From contig CAJJDN010000054.1 of NCBI GenBank assembly GCA_905182985.1, forward strand, positions 324,025 through 388,024: a stretch of DNA of 64,000 nt, in the 5' to 3' direction. Of this stretch, positions 12,693 through 24,255 are shown one piece after another. Each line of letters begins with the position of its first letter. Position 1 is the first letter of the stretch. The translations under genes were made by a program, and so were the position numbers. Origin of the DNA: Paramecium sonneborni (lineage: Eukaryota > Ciliophora > Oligohymenophorea > Peniculida > Parameciidae). Under the pieces are notes generated by a model. It worked only from the letters and a program-made list of their open reading frames with translations. It searched no databases and was not told the DNA's origin.

Positions 12693-12789
12693 TTTAAAAT
12701 AAATATATTTGCAATTATGTGGATTATGGATATTTTTAATTCCTATCAAATTTAATTAATATGAATAATATTCATATATATTTATCAAT

Positions 12790-13681
12790 ATGTGCTTACC
12801 ACTAAAGTTCATACAATTATTCATTCGAATAAATTGCTTTTGTTTCATCATATTTGGAATAATACTTATTACCTAAGTATTTGTTTCACTTAATGAAGAT
12901 ATTAACAATAGCCAAGATGTAAGATTTATTATTTTATCTTATAAGGGAGTTGTATTCACATTTTCTGTAGGTTTAGCTACTATTATAGTAGGTGCATCAG
13001 GATTATTAAGTTCATATTGTCCAAACTTTTGCATCATTTTTGTTTATTCCTGTTTCATTATATTTATAGGAGTATTAACTGTCTATGTTACTATTTGTTT
13101 GACCATTTTATAAGATTAAATATTGAACAAAGATTTTGATGATTGTATTTCTTCTTCTTTACCTACTGCTCAAAAAACTAAAGAATAAATTTTATGGGCA
13201 GAAACTCAGTTTTGTAAACAAAATTGTCTTTGTTACATTGAAAGAATTTAAGATTGGGATCCAGATTACTTAGAAAATAATCGAATATCTTATACTACTA
13301 ATATATAAATTAGTGACATCATCAAATATCCTGATTGCAAAAAATCTATTAAAGTTTAAGGGGTTTCCTAAAATTACATTGCAACTTTAGAAGAAAAATA
13401 TAATTGCTCTGGTTGGTGTAAACAGCATCCAGTTTACTTATTTTCAAACATTAATAATGGAGTACCGTATATATTTTATTAATATAAGAAAAGACGGTTG
13501 TTTTTCCTATTTTGAATAAGAATACATTTATTAGGTGAATAGAGCATACATTGATTATCTAATTGTTGATATTCTATATCTTTTTAACTTAGCATTTGCT
13601 ATTTGTTAGTGTTATTAAACAAATAGACAAAAGAAATCTAGGATTTATCCGTAAATACTTTATGAACTAGCATCTTAATGA
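12790..13681 (+). CDS. Tetraspanin family protein
   Basis: About 289 residues, one intron at 13467-13488 (22 nt). Layout: short cytosolic N-terminus MCLPLKFIQL, TM1, a ~30-residue small loop, TM2 and TM3 close together, a ~125-residue large extracellular loop with about ten Cys, then TM4 near the C-terminus and a short basic tail. The large loop holds NCSGWCK, a variant of the tetraspanin CCG motif, and further Cys (DGCFSYFE) able to form the usual disulfides. Tetraspanins organise membrane microdomains. The partner here cannot be told from sequence. Confidence 0.85.
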
Positions 13682-13825
13682 TTTTTAAAATAATTATACT
13701 TCTATATAAATTAAATAATCTATCTAATTATTTACTATTTTCTATTTAAATCCTTAATATATATATGTTTAGAATTTAATATAATAATTTCTGTATATTT
13801 TATTTTATATAAATTTAATTTTAAC

Positions 13826-14510
13826 TCAGATGAATAGTGACTTTATCTTTTTTACTTTTGTTGCTTCATCGTCTTCTGTATTATTTATAATTTCAGTAAT
13901 TGAATTCAATTCAGGTGTTTTTGTTAATGTTGTTTTTGTAATCTTCCAAGTAGACGTTTTTGAAAGTGGTCTTTTAACTAATAAGGAATGAGTAGTATTT
14001 TAAGTATTTTCATTATTTGTTTTATCTTTTAAAGCTTAAAAAGTTTTTCTATTTGTTGGTGTGAAAACCTTTCTTTCCTCTTATTTTCTAAATTCTACTG
14101 GATCATAATTCTCTCTCTTTTCAACTTATTTATCATATTTTGATTTCATGAATTATGCTAAATCTAAAATATCTTAATACTTTGCTTTTGAGAGAGATTA
14201 GATCTAAATTAATAAAATAAAATACATCTAATTATTTTTAAATATTTAATTTTGTTAAAGCATCCGCTAAGGTTTTGAAATTCTTTATATAATCAGTTTC
14301 TTTATTAGCTTTCCATATTATTTTATTTGCTTAAATTGAATTTGGATATAAATATTCAAATATTTAACAAAATGTACTACCTGTTCCAAGTGTCTCCAAT
14401 TAAGTGATTGTTAGCTAATAAGATAGAGATTAAATAATTACTTTAAAGGTTTCATTTATCCATTAAACTAATTCTTTTTTAGAAGTTGTTTGAGTAGTTT
14501 AAGTTGACAT
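13826..14510 (-). CDS. EB1-like protein (calponin-homology microtubule-end binder)
   Basis: About 220 residues, one intron at 14204-14225 (22 nt). Residues ~10-120 form a CH domain of the EB1 type: VQWINETF, a GSTFCQIFEYLYP segment, IWKANKETDYIKNFK, and after the intron AKYQDILDLAQFMKSKYD followed by YDPVEFR. The last matches the end of the EB1 CH domain. EB proteins track growing microtubule plus ends. The C-terminal ~90 residues are basic, Thr/Ser/Lys-rich, with no clear coiled-coil EB-homology dimer domain or EEY tail, so dimerisation and cargo recruitment may differ. Confidence 0.85.
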
Positions 14511-14815
14511 TTGATTTCAAATAATATAATTATAATATCGTTAATTTTATATAATACCAAATTTAAATAGCTTCATAAAATTTAATTAAATCTCTTGATT
14601 GGTCAAATAAGATTTTTAAAAAATATGTATTTTAGTATTTTATTCACTTCTTGTTTGCAAATTAGCTATTTGATAATTAATTTAAAAAGATTTGAATATC
14701 TGTTACATTGATTGCAACCTAAAATATTGTATTAAGTCTTTTAAGTAGAAAATCATAATTTGAGAGAGAAAAACATTGTAAACATTATAAAACTAAATAT
14801 AAATTATAATATTTA

Positions 14816-15689
14816 TCATTTCAGAAGTGGACCTTCTAAGTTTTGTAACTCCATTTGGGTTCCAGCTTTGGAATCATTGTCATGTTTAGGAGGAGGTATT
14901 TTGAAAAATGTCAAAGCATAATATGGAACTAATTCACCCATAAATACTTCCTAAATTTGAATGAAATAGGAAAAATACTATAAGAATTAAATCTATGTTT
15001 AATTGAACATAATTAGCAAAGATTAAAAAAAAAATTAGCAATCGTAGTGCCAAACTAATTGAAATTGTTTAGATCAATTTGTTAACTTATGTAAGGAAAG
15101 GTACAATCCAATCATCATCTTCTAGCTGCAATAGTTAGGTTTTAGTACATCAGAAAATAACTTATTGCTAAAGTATAAGCATCCAATAATAAGTGCGGCA
15201 TAAAGTAAAAATTAAAGAATTAATACTCTTTCCAAGAATCCATCCTTGATTAAAAAGTAAACATAAGATAAGACTATGTGTCTATAAACAACTTACCTAA
15301 ACAAATTGGACTATAGTATATGGAATACTAAATGATAGTAGTATCCTTGTTTGCAAGAACACTCATACAGATGGCTAGATGTCCTATGAATATGATGTAA
15401 GATTGGATCCAAATTAGGATTGGTGCTGTGTATAAAAAGTCTAACCATATGCCTTATGGCTATTCCATTATTAGAAGGAGACTCATACCCCTGAAGGCAC
15501 TCGACGCACTCACACTCACCAGAAACCAAAATTTCAGATTCTTATTTTTCATACTATGTAATTTGACCATATTATTGGCTAGGCAAACCAATACAGCTAC
15601 CATTTCAATAAATGTTAGCCTAAATAAATAAAAATAGACTACCAAATTTAGAAATGACTTGGAGGTTCTGGTTCTTAGTTATTTTCCAT
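14816..15689 (-). CDS. Multipass membrane protein (possibly TOM1/THH1-like)
   Basis: About 249-255 residues. Introns at 15620-15642, 15274-15296 and 14951-14978 are clear. A fourth is either 15055-15086 (32 nt, starting GTT) or 15055-15104 (50 nt, starting GTA), and both keep the frame. Start MENNQEPEPPSHF. Six to seven hydrophobic segments follow, including WLDFLYTAPILIWIQ and LRLLIFFLIFANYV, and the tail is charged (GPLLK). The topology and the WLD...W pattern recall the plant TOM1/TOM3/THH1 family, but I am not sure. Its start codon lies only 28 bp from the kinesin stop, so its promoter must be within or overlap the kinesin gene's 3' end. Confidence 0.75.
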
Positions 15690-15717
15690 GTATTTTATTA
15701 TAAATATAATTATATAA

Positions 15718-17267
<1,550 letters not shown>

Positions 17268-17297
17268 TAAACTTTTATTTATATTTTATTAATAACT

Positions 17298-19451
17298 TCA
17301 CAATTTGGCATCTTAGTACATTTTCTCAATTTCACCCGTCCATTTCTATTCTACAATTCTTCTTTTTAGTTTTAATGTTGGTGTCAATTCTCCTCCATCA
17401 ACGCTAAAATCTCCAGGAATTAAAGTCCATTTTCGAATATATTGTGCTTTTGAAATTACTCTTAAAATATTCAATTATAATTACTTAGTATTAGTTTCAT
17501 CAATCAATTTCTAAAGATAATCAGTAATGGCTTTGTCATTCTTGGCTTCTTCTATTGTTAGAGCTTAAGAGCCAAGACTCTTAAAAACAGCAATAACATC
17601 TTCATTCAATTTATCAGTGGGTCTAGATAAAAATTAACTTATTATATTACTATCCATCTGGTGTTAATTAATGTTTTAATGTTAATAAGATTGCTAAATA
17701 TTTTCTTTTATCACCAATAACCATGCAATTTGAAACTATCTTAATATTCTTCTTCACTTCGTCTTCAATTAACACTGGAGCTACATTCTCACCTCCTGCA
17801 GTTATAATCAGCTCTTTAATTCTTCCTGTTATCATTAAATTTCCATTCTTATCAATCTTACCGACATCTCCTGAATGTAACCATCTTTGGCTATCTATTG
17901 TGTTTCGGGTAGATTCTTCATCCTTAAAATAACCCATAAAAATGTGTCTGCCTCTGTAACAGATTTCTCCATTTCCATCTTTATCTGGATTATCAATTCT
18001 TAATTCCGTGCCTTCCATTGGTTTACCTGTACTATTTATAAATAATTCATCAAATTTATCAAAATGAAAAGGATCTGCCATATTTTATACTCCTCCACAT
18101 TCACTCATTCCATAACCATTGATTAAATACATATTCAAAGTTAAAAAATATTCTCTAATTATTGGTGATAAAGGAGCTGCACCAAATATCATGTATTAAG
18201 CTTGATCTAATCCTAAGGCTTTTTTAACATTTTAATAAACTAATTTATCTGCCAATCCAAAACAAAGTGGAGGCTTTAAGCCATGGGTTTATGCAAAGGT
18301 GCCTTCTTTACCAATTGATTTTGCCCAATTGGCTATTTTTGTTTTGATAGCTCCATTTGATTTTGCTATCTATTGCATTTAATCATAAATCTTTTCCCAT
18401 ACTCTTGGTACACTAAAAAATAAAGTAGGTCTAACTTCTTTAAGAGTATGAATAAGAGATCCTTACAATGCATCTGGATTTGCAAAGAATAAATGTGCTC
18501 CCCATCTTGCAAAACCGATAATATCTATTAATTATGCTACAACATGACTCAAAGGTAAATAACTAACCAATCTCATTTCTCCATTACCTTACATCACATA
18601 TTTCCTCTTTTGTTATGTTATTGTAAAAACATAGTTGTCATGAGATAACATAACTCCTTTTGGATTTCCTGTAGTTCCAGATGTATAAATTAAAGTAACA
18701 CAATTTCCAGGGCGTAATTTTGACACTCTTTCCAATACTGAGCCCATCAAATCTGCTTTTTTACCGATTTCAATAAAATCTTTCCACTTAAATACTTATG
18801 ACCTTCTCTATTCAGGGATTTCAGCTGTTGGAATTTCATCATTATATAAAATTATTCCTTTCAAACGAGGCAATTTATCCCAAATTTTCAAATACTTGCG
18901 TAATTATTCTTTAGTATCTGCTACAACTAATTCACATTCTGAATGTTCGGATACATAGAAACATGCATCTGGATTATTTCTTAATACGTATTAATATTAT
19001 TTCTTACGTAGTATAAATTCCAACAGGTAAATTGTGAGAATGAATGCTACCCATAAAAGAAATGTGCCATTCTGGAGCATTAAAGCCAATTATATTTACT
19101 GCACTCATTTCTGTTACTCCATAAGCAATTAAAGCTTTTGCAAATTACATTGATTCATTATAATATTCTTCATATGTTCTAGTAATCCTAATTTATAAAC
19201 TTATATTTTTACCATTTATTGTTTCTCTTAACACTTAAGGCTGGCTTTTATGCAAATTGAGTGCAATCATTTTTAAATTATTCTGGAAGAGTGATTGGTA
19301 TTTCACTTCCTGGACCTGATTTTTTGACCCGTATTGGTAATTCCATCCTATAATTAGTTGTCCATTAGACATTTTTTAATGGATCTTTAATATCAAATTC
19401 CTTCAATAATTATCTCATTCCTTCTTCTGATATGTACACTTTCTCTTCCAT
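17298..19451 (-). CDS. Long-chain acyl-CoA synthetase, bubblegum (ACSBG) type
   Basis: About 690 residues, introns at 19188-19212, 18980-19007 and 17623-17650. Adenylate-forming enzyme: P-loop-like [19 protein letters not shown], the YGMSECGG core, [22 protein letters not shown] with the ATP ribose-binding Asp, [17 protein letters not shown] hinge, and a C-terminal PTLKLKRR with the catalytic Lys region. The C-terminal ending ([18 protein letters not shown]) is characteristic of the bubblegum branch. It activates long-chain fatty acids with ATP and CoA in two steps. No N-terminal targeting segment is evident. Head to tail with the kinesin and multipass genes, but ordinary separate eukaryotic transcription is assumed. 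Confidence 0.95.
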
Positions 19452-19471
19452 TTAAAGATATTATTAAATTA

Positions 19472-19914
19472 ATGATATTTCTTAAAATTATTTTAAGAAG
19501 CACTCTTATTTTATCAGAGCTCTCTGTTTTCAAAGAAGATTCAAATAATAGGATCAAGAAAAGAAGTTTTGATGAAAAGATCAAATAAGAAAATCAATAA
19601 AGTTAAATAAATATGATCTTTAAATAAATGTGATAAATGACAAAGAGTTAAAATTTATACAACCTCATCTGAAGAAGATTATAAAAAACTCTATTCGTTA
19701 AATTGTAAAAATTAATGTAAGTAGGAAAAAAGATGATTATACTTATCAAGGATAGGATGAAAAAATAAATTCTTAATAACCCAAGTAAATTCAATTTATT
19801 AATTATAATATTTCATAAAAAGCATGTTATTCATTTCTAAAAAAATTTTGTTTCTATATTGCTATTTAATTAATTGCTTATTTAATATTAAACAATATTA
19901 TTATAAATGCTTGA
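19472..19914 (+). pseudogene. Decayed gene with C-terminal membrane anchor
   Basis: Pieces read as plausible protein in three frames. MIFLKIILRSTLILSEL continues to a basic Ser/Asn/Lys stretch and a TGA near 19633. Then comes a piece with KIYTTSSEEDYKKLYSL, and a last piece (YTYQGQDEKINSQQ) ends in a hydrophobic segment (FYIAIQLIAYLILNNIIINA) and TGA at 19912-19914. Composition looks like a tail-anchored protein. I could not place GT-AG introns that connect the pieces without a stop, so I call it decayed. An undetected intron structure is the alternative. Confidence 0.4.
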
Positions 19915-20015
19915 TTAAACAATTAAAACGAGATAATTTAATAAATTTTATTACGTATTTTATACTATAAGAAGTTTTCTACTTTCTGGAATTTTATTAA
20001 ATATTAATTTTTGAA

Positions 20016-20318
20016 ATGAACAACGATTTATGTGAATCTATTGTTAGTCATGCAAATCAAATTTTTTAATCAATAGCTAATCTAAATGGATAATTGAATG
20101 AAAATGGCAGCATTAGTAATTTATTATTTGATTATTAAATAGCTAACAACAATCCTACAACATCTAACACGTCATCTACAATGGGATTAGCATTCATTAT
20201 GTTCTTATTATTTACTGCATATGCATTGCTGTCTATTTTCTCACCTCATAGATAGCCAATTATGCAAAAAGGCAATATTTAACATTAACAGAATAATCAT
20301 CATCATGATGATGAATGA
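20016..20318 (+). CDS. Small single-pass membrane protein, SMIM14-like
   Basis: 100 residues, no intron. Layout: a polar N-terminal ~55 residues starting MNNDLCESIVSHANQ, one hydrophobic helix (GLAFIMFLLFTAYALLSIF), then a basic and His-rich tail (NNHHHDDE). The Cys followed by ..SHA and the position of the helix followed by SPHRQP recall small integral membrane protein 14, an ER protein of about 99 residues with this arrangement. The match is by eye on a short protein. The final HHHDDE may bind metal. Confidence 0.65.
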
Positions 20319-20724
20319 TTGACTATTGAACTCTTTTTTTATATGACTTCTTTAGTTATTAATATTTATTAATTCTAGTTTTTTCTAATAACAAATCATA
20401 TAATAATTCATTCACTTCATCAAATTTTTAAGTTTATGTACCATTTTATAATTGTGGAATTATAAACAGAAGATATTATATTATAAAAAATAAAGTTGTG
20501 TTTTTGTAATTCTTAAATTTACTTAAGTTATAGGACTAATATAACAATATAAATGTGGAGGAATAGAGATATATAATCTTAAGTGCTTGACAGTTATCGT
20601 AAATTATTTATCTAAAATTATTTAAAAAAAATTATTATAATTGATTGAGAATAAAAAATGAATTAGTTACTATAATTATTTGTTTTAGGAATATAATTAT
20701 TGATTTTATTTTCTAATAAATATT
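20319..20724. other. Convergent intergenic spacer
   Basis: About 400 bp between the stops of the SMIM14-like gene (plus) and the pseudokinase gene (minus). AT-rich. No convincing coding remnant or repeat seen. Confidence 0.5.
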
Positions 20725-21856
20725 TCATGATTATTGATTTAGGTTAGAAGTTGTATCATATTCAGTGATTTCCTTAATTTCTGACATATTTAACCAAGGG
20801 TTATACTATTTACTACTTTCTTTAAGCTAATCTTTATATAGTTTTAATAATTCTTATAACTCTTGTTTACCCTTAGTCATTAGTAAATCTTAATTTATAA
20901 TTGATTCATTAATCACAGTCTCCTATGAATTATTTCTTTATTTAATAGGTCTAGGAGGTATTTAACTTTTAATAGGTAATTATTATTGTTTAATTTATTG
21001 TTCTGGTTTTTTTTTTTATTATTAATTAGTTTAGGGTCTATCTTTGGAATTCTTCTTTTAGACAGGAGATTATTAAGATATTTTTTATCGATGATGATTA
21101 GCAGATGTAGATGCTCTTCCAACTCTTTTATTATTTGTTTATTCTTTAATTAACTTTTCTTAATTTAATTAAGCTTATGCTTCTAGATCTTATTATTTAC
21201 AAAAATCAAACATTGCTTTAAGTAAATAAGGATGATTAATCATTTATTAAACACTTGGTGGATTAGGTTACATTAATGATTTTAGAATTTAAGATAGTTC
21301 ATGCGATTTTTAGGATTCCCAATCTAAATTTGTTTTTTTTAAGACTTATTAAAGATATTTGACTTCTTCTTTCCAATTTTTGTGAGAAAGTAAATCGAAT
21401 TGTATTCTAAGTGATCCAAAAGAATTCAAAAAGATTGTGTCTAAATCAATAGAGACATTAATTTGTTGCATTTCAAGATAATTTAAAGCAAATAGCAATT
21501 GAAGCAAATATTGACAAACTAAATTAACAGAGATTTATTTGTTTAGTCTTTCATTTAAGATTTATTCTAATTAGTATAAATTAAATACCTCCACAATATT
21601 CTAAGACTTAGACAAGATATTAGGAATCAATAAAGTATTCTTTAATTTTGGTTAAGCTTGGATGTTTGATATTGATCAATAGTTTGAGATGATTTTCAAT
21701 CTCTTTCAATCTTTCTGCATTAATTTTACTAACATCTGTTCTTTTTAAGACATAACATTATTTATCAATCAAGGATTTAACAAGTAAATGTTCTTCAACA
21801 ATAACACCCTTATTGACTTTTTTGAATAAGACTTTTTATAATTTATAATTATTCAT
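20725..21856 (-). CDS. Kinase-like protein without catalytic motifs (pseudokinase)
   Basis: About 369 residues, one intron at 21567-21588 (22 nt). The N-lobe is kinase-like: CYVLKRTDVSKINAE holds the expected ATP-anchoring Lys, then a helix with Glu, INIKHPSLTKIKEYF, and a hinge QVLEYCGGE. In the C-lobe, where HRDLKxxN should be, it reads QQINVSIDLDTIFL. Where DFG should be it reads RIQFDLLS. The tail from ~210 is Gln/Asn/Lys-rich and ends SEIKEITEYDT. The layout is closest to NEK-type kinases, but the enzyme is very likely dead and may act as a scaffold. Its start codon is 3 bp from that of the divergent EF-hand gene. An in-frame ATG 15 bp further upstream would overlap it. Confidence 0.75.
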
Positions 21857-21859
21857 ATT

Positions 21860-23293
21860 ATGTATTATCATAATCCTGACCTATATTAACATCCATATAT
21901 TAATGGCTAATAAAATGAGAAAACATACAGAAATAGCGGATTTTTAACAGAAACACAAGATGATTATGCAGATTATTAATATTACGATCCTTACTAAAGT
22001 CAATTACATAATAGAACTTATTTGACTGATGTACGTCCCTTAAATTATAGTATAATTCTTATATTAAAAATAGCAAACCATGAATATCCTCAATATCCAG
22101 TCAAAATAGGTTAACCATAATTCTATTTTGATCCTAACGATCCTAGCAATATTCCATTTATGCCTCATGAAAGTAATCATTTCTCAATCATTCAAGGATA
22201 TGATGATGGATATGAAGAATATGTACTATAGTTTATTAGAAATTTGCCAAGATCTACTTAGAATTTCGAGGAAGTTGCATTTGCAAAATATTTAGCTGAA
22301 TGCTCAATAATTGATAAGAAAGTTTGGAAAATATAGAATATGTTGAAATAAGATTAGAGATTCAATGTTAAATTACTCTTTGATTTCTTTGATTCTAAAA
22401 AGAATGGAACTATTGACTATAATGAGTTTCAGTTAGGGTTGTAGAAATTGGATATTATATTGAATTCTATTGAATTGACTTAAATGTTTCTTCGTTATGG
22501 AGGCATGGACGATAATTAAATCTCTTCAGTTGAATTTAAATACATGCTTCTAGGTCCAGATGATTAATAGCAATTTATGTAATTTGGAGCTTTGCATTAT
22601 ATGCATCATCCATTAAAATAGAATATTCCATAGTTTCTATCTATTGCCCAAAGAGAATTGATTTGTGAAATTATGCATCTACAATTACAATTAGAAAGAA
22701 ACCTTAACTTTATTAGAGAAGTTATTGGAACCAAAGATCTTCTACTGGCCTTATTCAAATAATTAGATGTTGGAATGAAGGGTTACATTACTATTCAAGA
22801 TCTAGTTATATACATGAATTAATTAGGAGGATAGTTTGAGTCTTATGATTTGAAAGGTTGTTTAGGAAGAATGTCTAAGTAATTATGTATTTTTATCCTT
22901 AGAATTCATTGCAGTCGAATTAATTTTAATGAATTCAAAAAAGAATTCTTTTTAGATGAAAAATAAAAATCAGACTAAGATTAAAATATTGATATCATAA
23001 GTGATAAAAAAAAAACAAGACAAAAGGATTACATTCAAGAACTACATCAAAGAACAAGAGAATTGCAAAATAAATAATAATAAGCTTAAAAGGTATCTAC
23101 TGAACGCAAATCTCAACCTTTATTAACTACAACTAATTAAATTAAACAGCCTCAACCATATGTAATATAACCACCTGTTGTATAAAAAAAGAAATAAGAA
23201 TAAAGCTCTTAATAATAAGACGATGATTTAGATGATTTATTGTTTCCTGGTTTTTAGAAATATGAATTATAACCACCAGATCAAGAATATTGA
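21860..23293 (+). CDS. EF-hand calcium-binding protein with Q/P-rich tail
   Basis: About 461 residues, introns at 22050-22073 and 22879-22902 (24 nt each, so reading through would not shift frame; the flanking protein reads better with them removed). N-terminal ~110 residues are Tyr/Pro/Asn-rich (YHNPDLYQHPYING). One canonical EF-hand loop, DSKKNGTIDYNEF, lies near residue 185. A second, degenerate hand (YGGMDDNQISSVEF) and a third helix-loop-helix pair (LDVGMKGYITIQDL, SRINFNEF) follow. The tail has Gln/Lys repeats and acidic DDDLDDLLFP before a Pro-rich end. Only the first loop keeps all Ca2+ ligands. Role unknown. Confidence 0.8.
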
Positions 23294-23361
23294 TAATATA
23301 CAAACACTACCAATAATATTATTATAATAAGCCTTCTTACTCAAACTTTCATAGTAATGAC

Positions 23362-23557
23362 TCAGCTATTCAAAAATCTTGTTGTTTTTTATTATAATAA
23401 TGTTTAATTCAGTTCTTCGTATCTGGAAATTAATAAAATATTATTGTTAAGACTAGAACTCTTATCACTAACCACTAACATTATATACTCTTTTTAATTC
23501 ATCTATTTTCATTTCAAATTAACATATTCCCTCTGAATTCATCAGTTGATTGATCAT
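23362..23557 (-). CDS. Small hypothetical protein, one intron
   Basis: Possible 55-residue protein, start MINQLMNSEGICQ, with a typical 28-nt intron at 23461-23488 whose removal keeps the frame and joins two polar helical halves. An in-frame TGA precedes the start. No homologue recognised. It lies 69 bp beyond the stop of the convergent EF-hand gene. The intron fit is the main support; it could also be chance or a decayed end of a larger gene. Confidence 0.35.
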
Positions 23558-23769
23558 TCATTCTCCCTTTTATCTCCTTAAATAATAATAACAGCAAATT
23601 TCCTATTATCTCTCAAATTTTTTTATTTACTAATTTTAACTATATTCTTTTGTGTCAATTTAATTTTAAGGTAGAAAAATTTATCATTTTTATTTAAAAA
23701 ATATCAAAATTAAATTGATTCAAAATTAATTAAATTGCAAATTCATAATTAATAAAAAAAATATTATTT

Positions 23770-23999
23770 GGATTAAATTATCTTTCTATTTATCAAGCAA
23801 TTCTTTTGACTTCTTCCAATAAAAAACAGTTTTTCTACTTATCTAATATTATTTATTTCTTTAGATTTCAATTTCTAATCAATAATCATCTAAAATATCA
23901 TTTCTAATGTTTTAGACAATATCATCTGAACTCAGTCATTATAAACTATTAGCTTTATTTATTCTAATCTTTTTAGCATCCTTAATAAATGGAGCGAAT
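23770..23999 (-). pseudogene. Decayed gene fragment with two in-frame TGAs
   Basis: One minus-strand frame reads as real protein over ~75 codons (FAPFIKDAKKIRINKANSLQ, SSDDIVQNIRNDILDDY, LEIEIQRNKQ, KTVFYWKKSKELLDK) but is cut by TGA twice. No start codon or flanking exons are evident. Composition (Gln by TAA/TAG, Lys/Ile-rich) matches neighbouring genes, so I read it as the remnant of a gene copy. Family not recognised. Confidence 0.5.
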
Positions 24000-24255
24000 T
24001 TCTAATTTTATTTTAATTGAAAGCACCTCTTTCTTTTTCTTATGAAAATATTTGTGAAATTTAACAAATTTCCAAAATTAAAGAAATAATATTTTATTTT
24101 TAGATTAGTTGTTGATATTAAATAAATATGAATCTTAATCGGTTTAAAAATTGCATTGATTTAAATAAATATTAAAACTTTATAAAAATTAAAATCATAA
24201 ATATAATCTTTAAAAAATTTAATTAAAGTTACAATAATTTTGATTAGAAATGTTA

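Noticed and set aside
15428..15631. Plus-strand open frame opposite the multipass gene
   Set aside because: The minus strand here is a well-supported multi-exon gene; this frame is a shadow of it.
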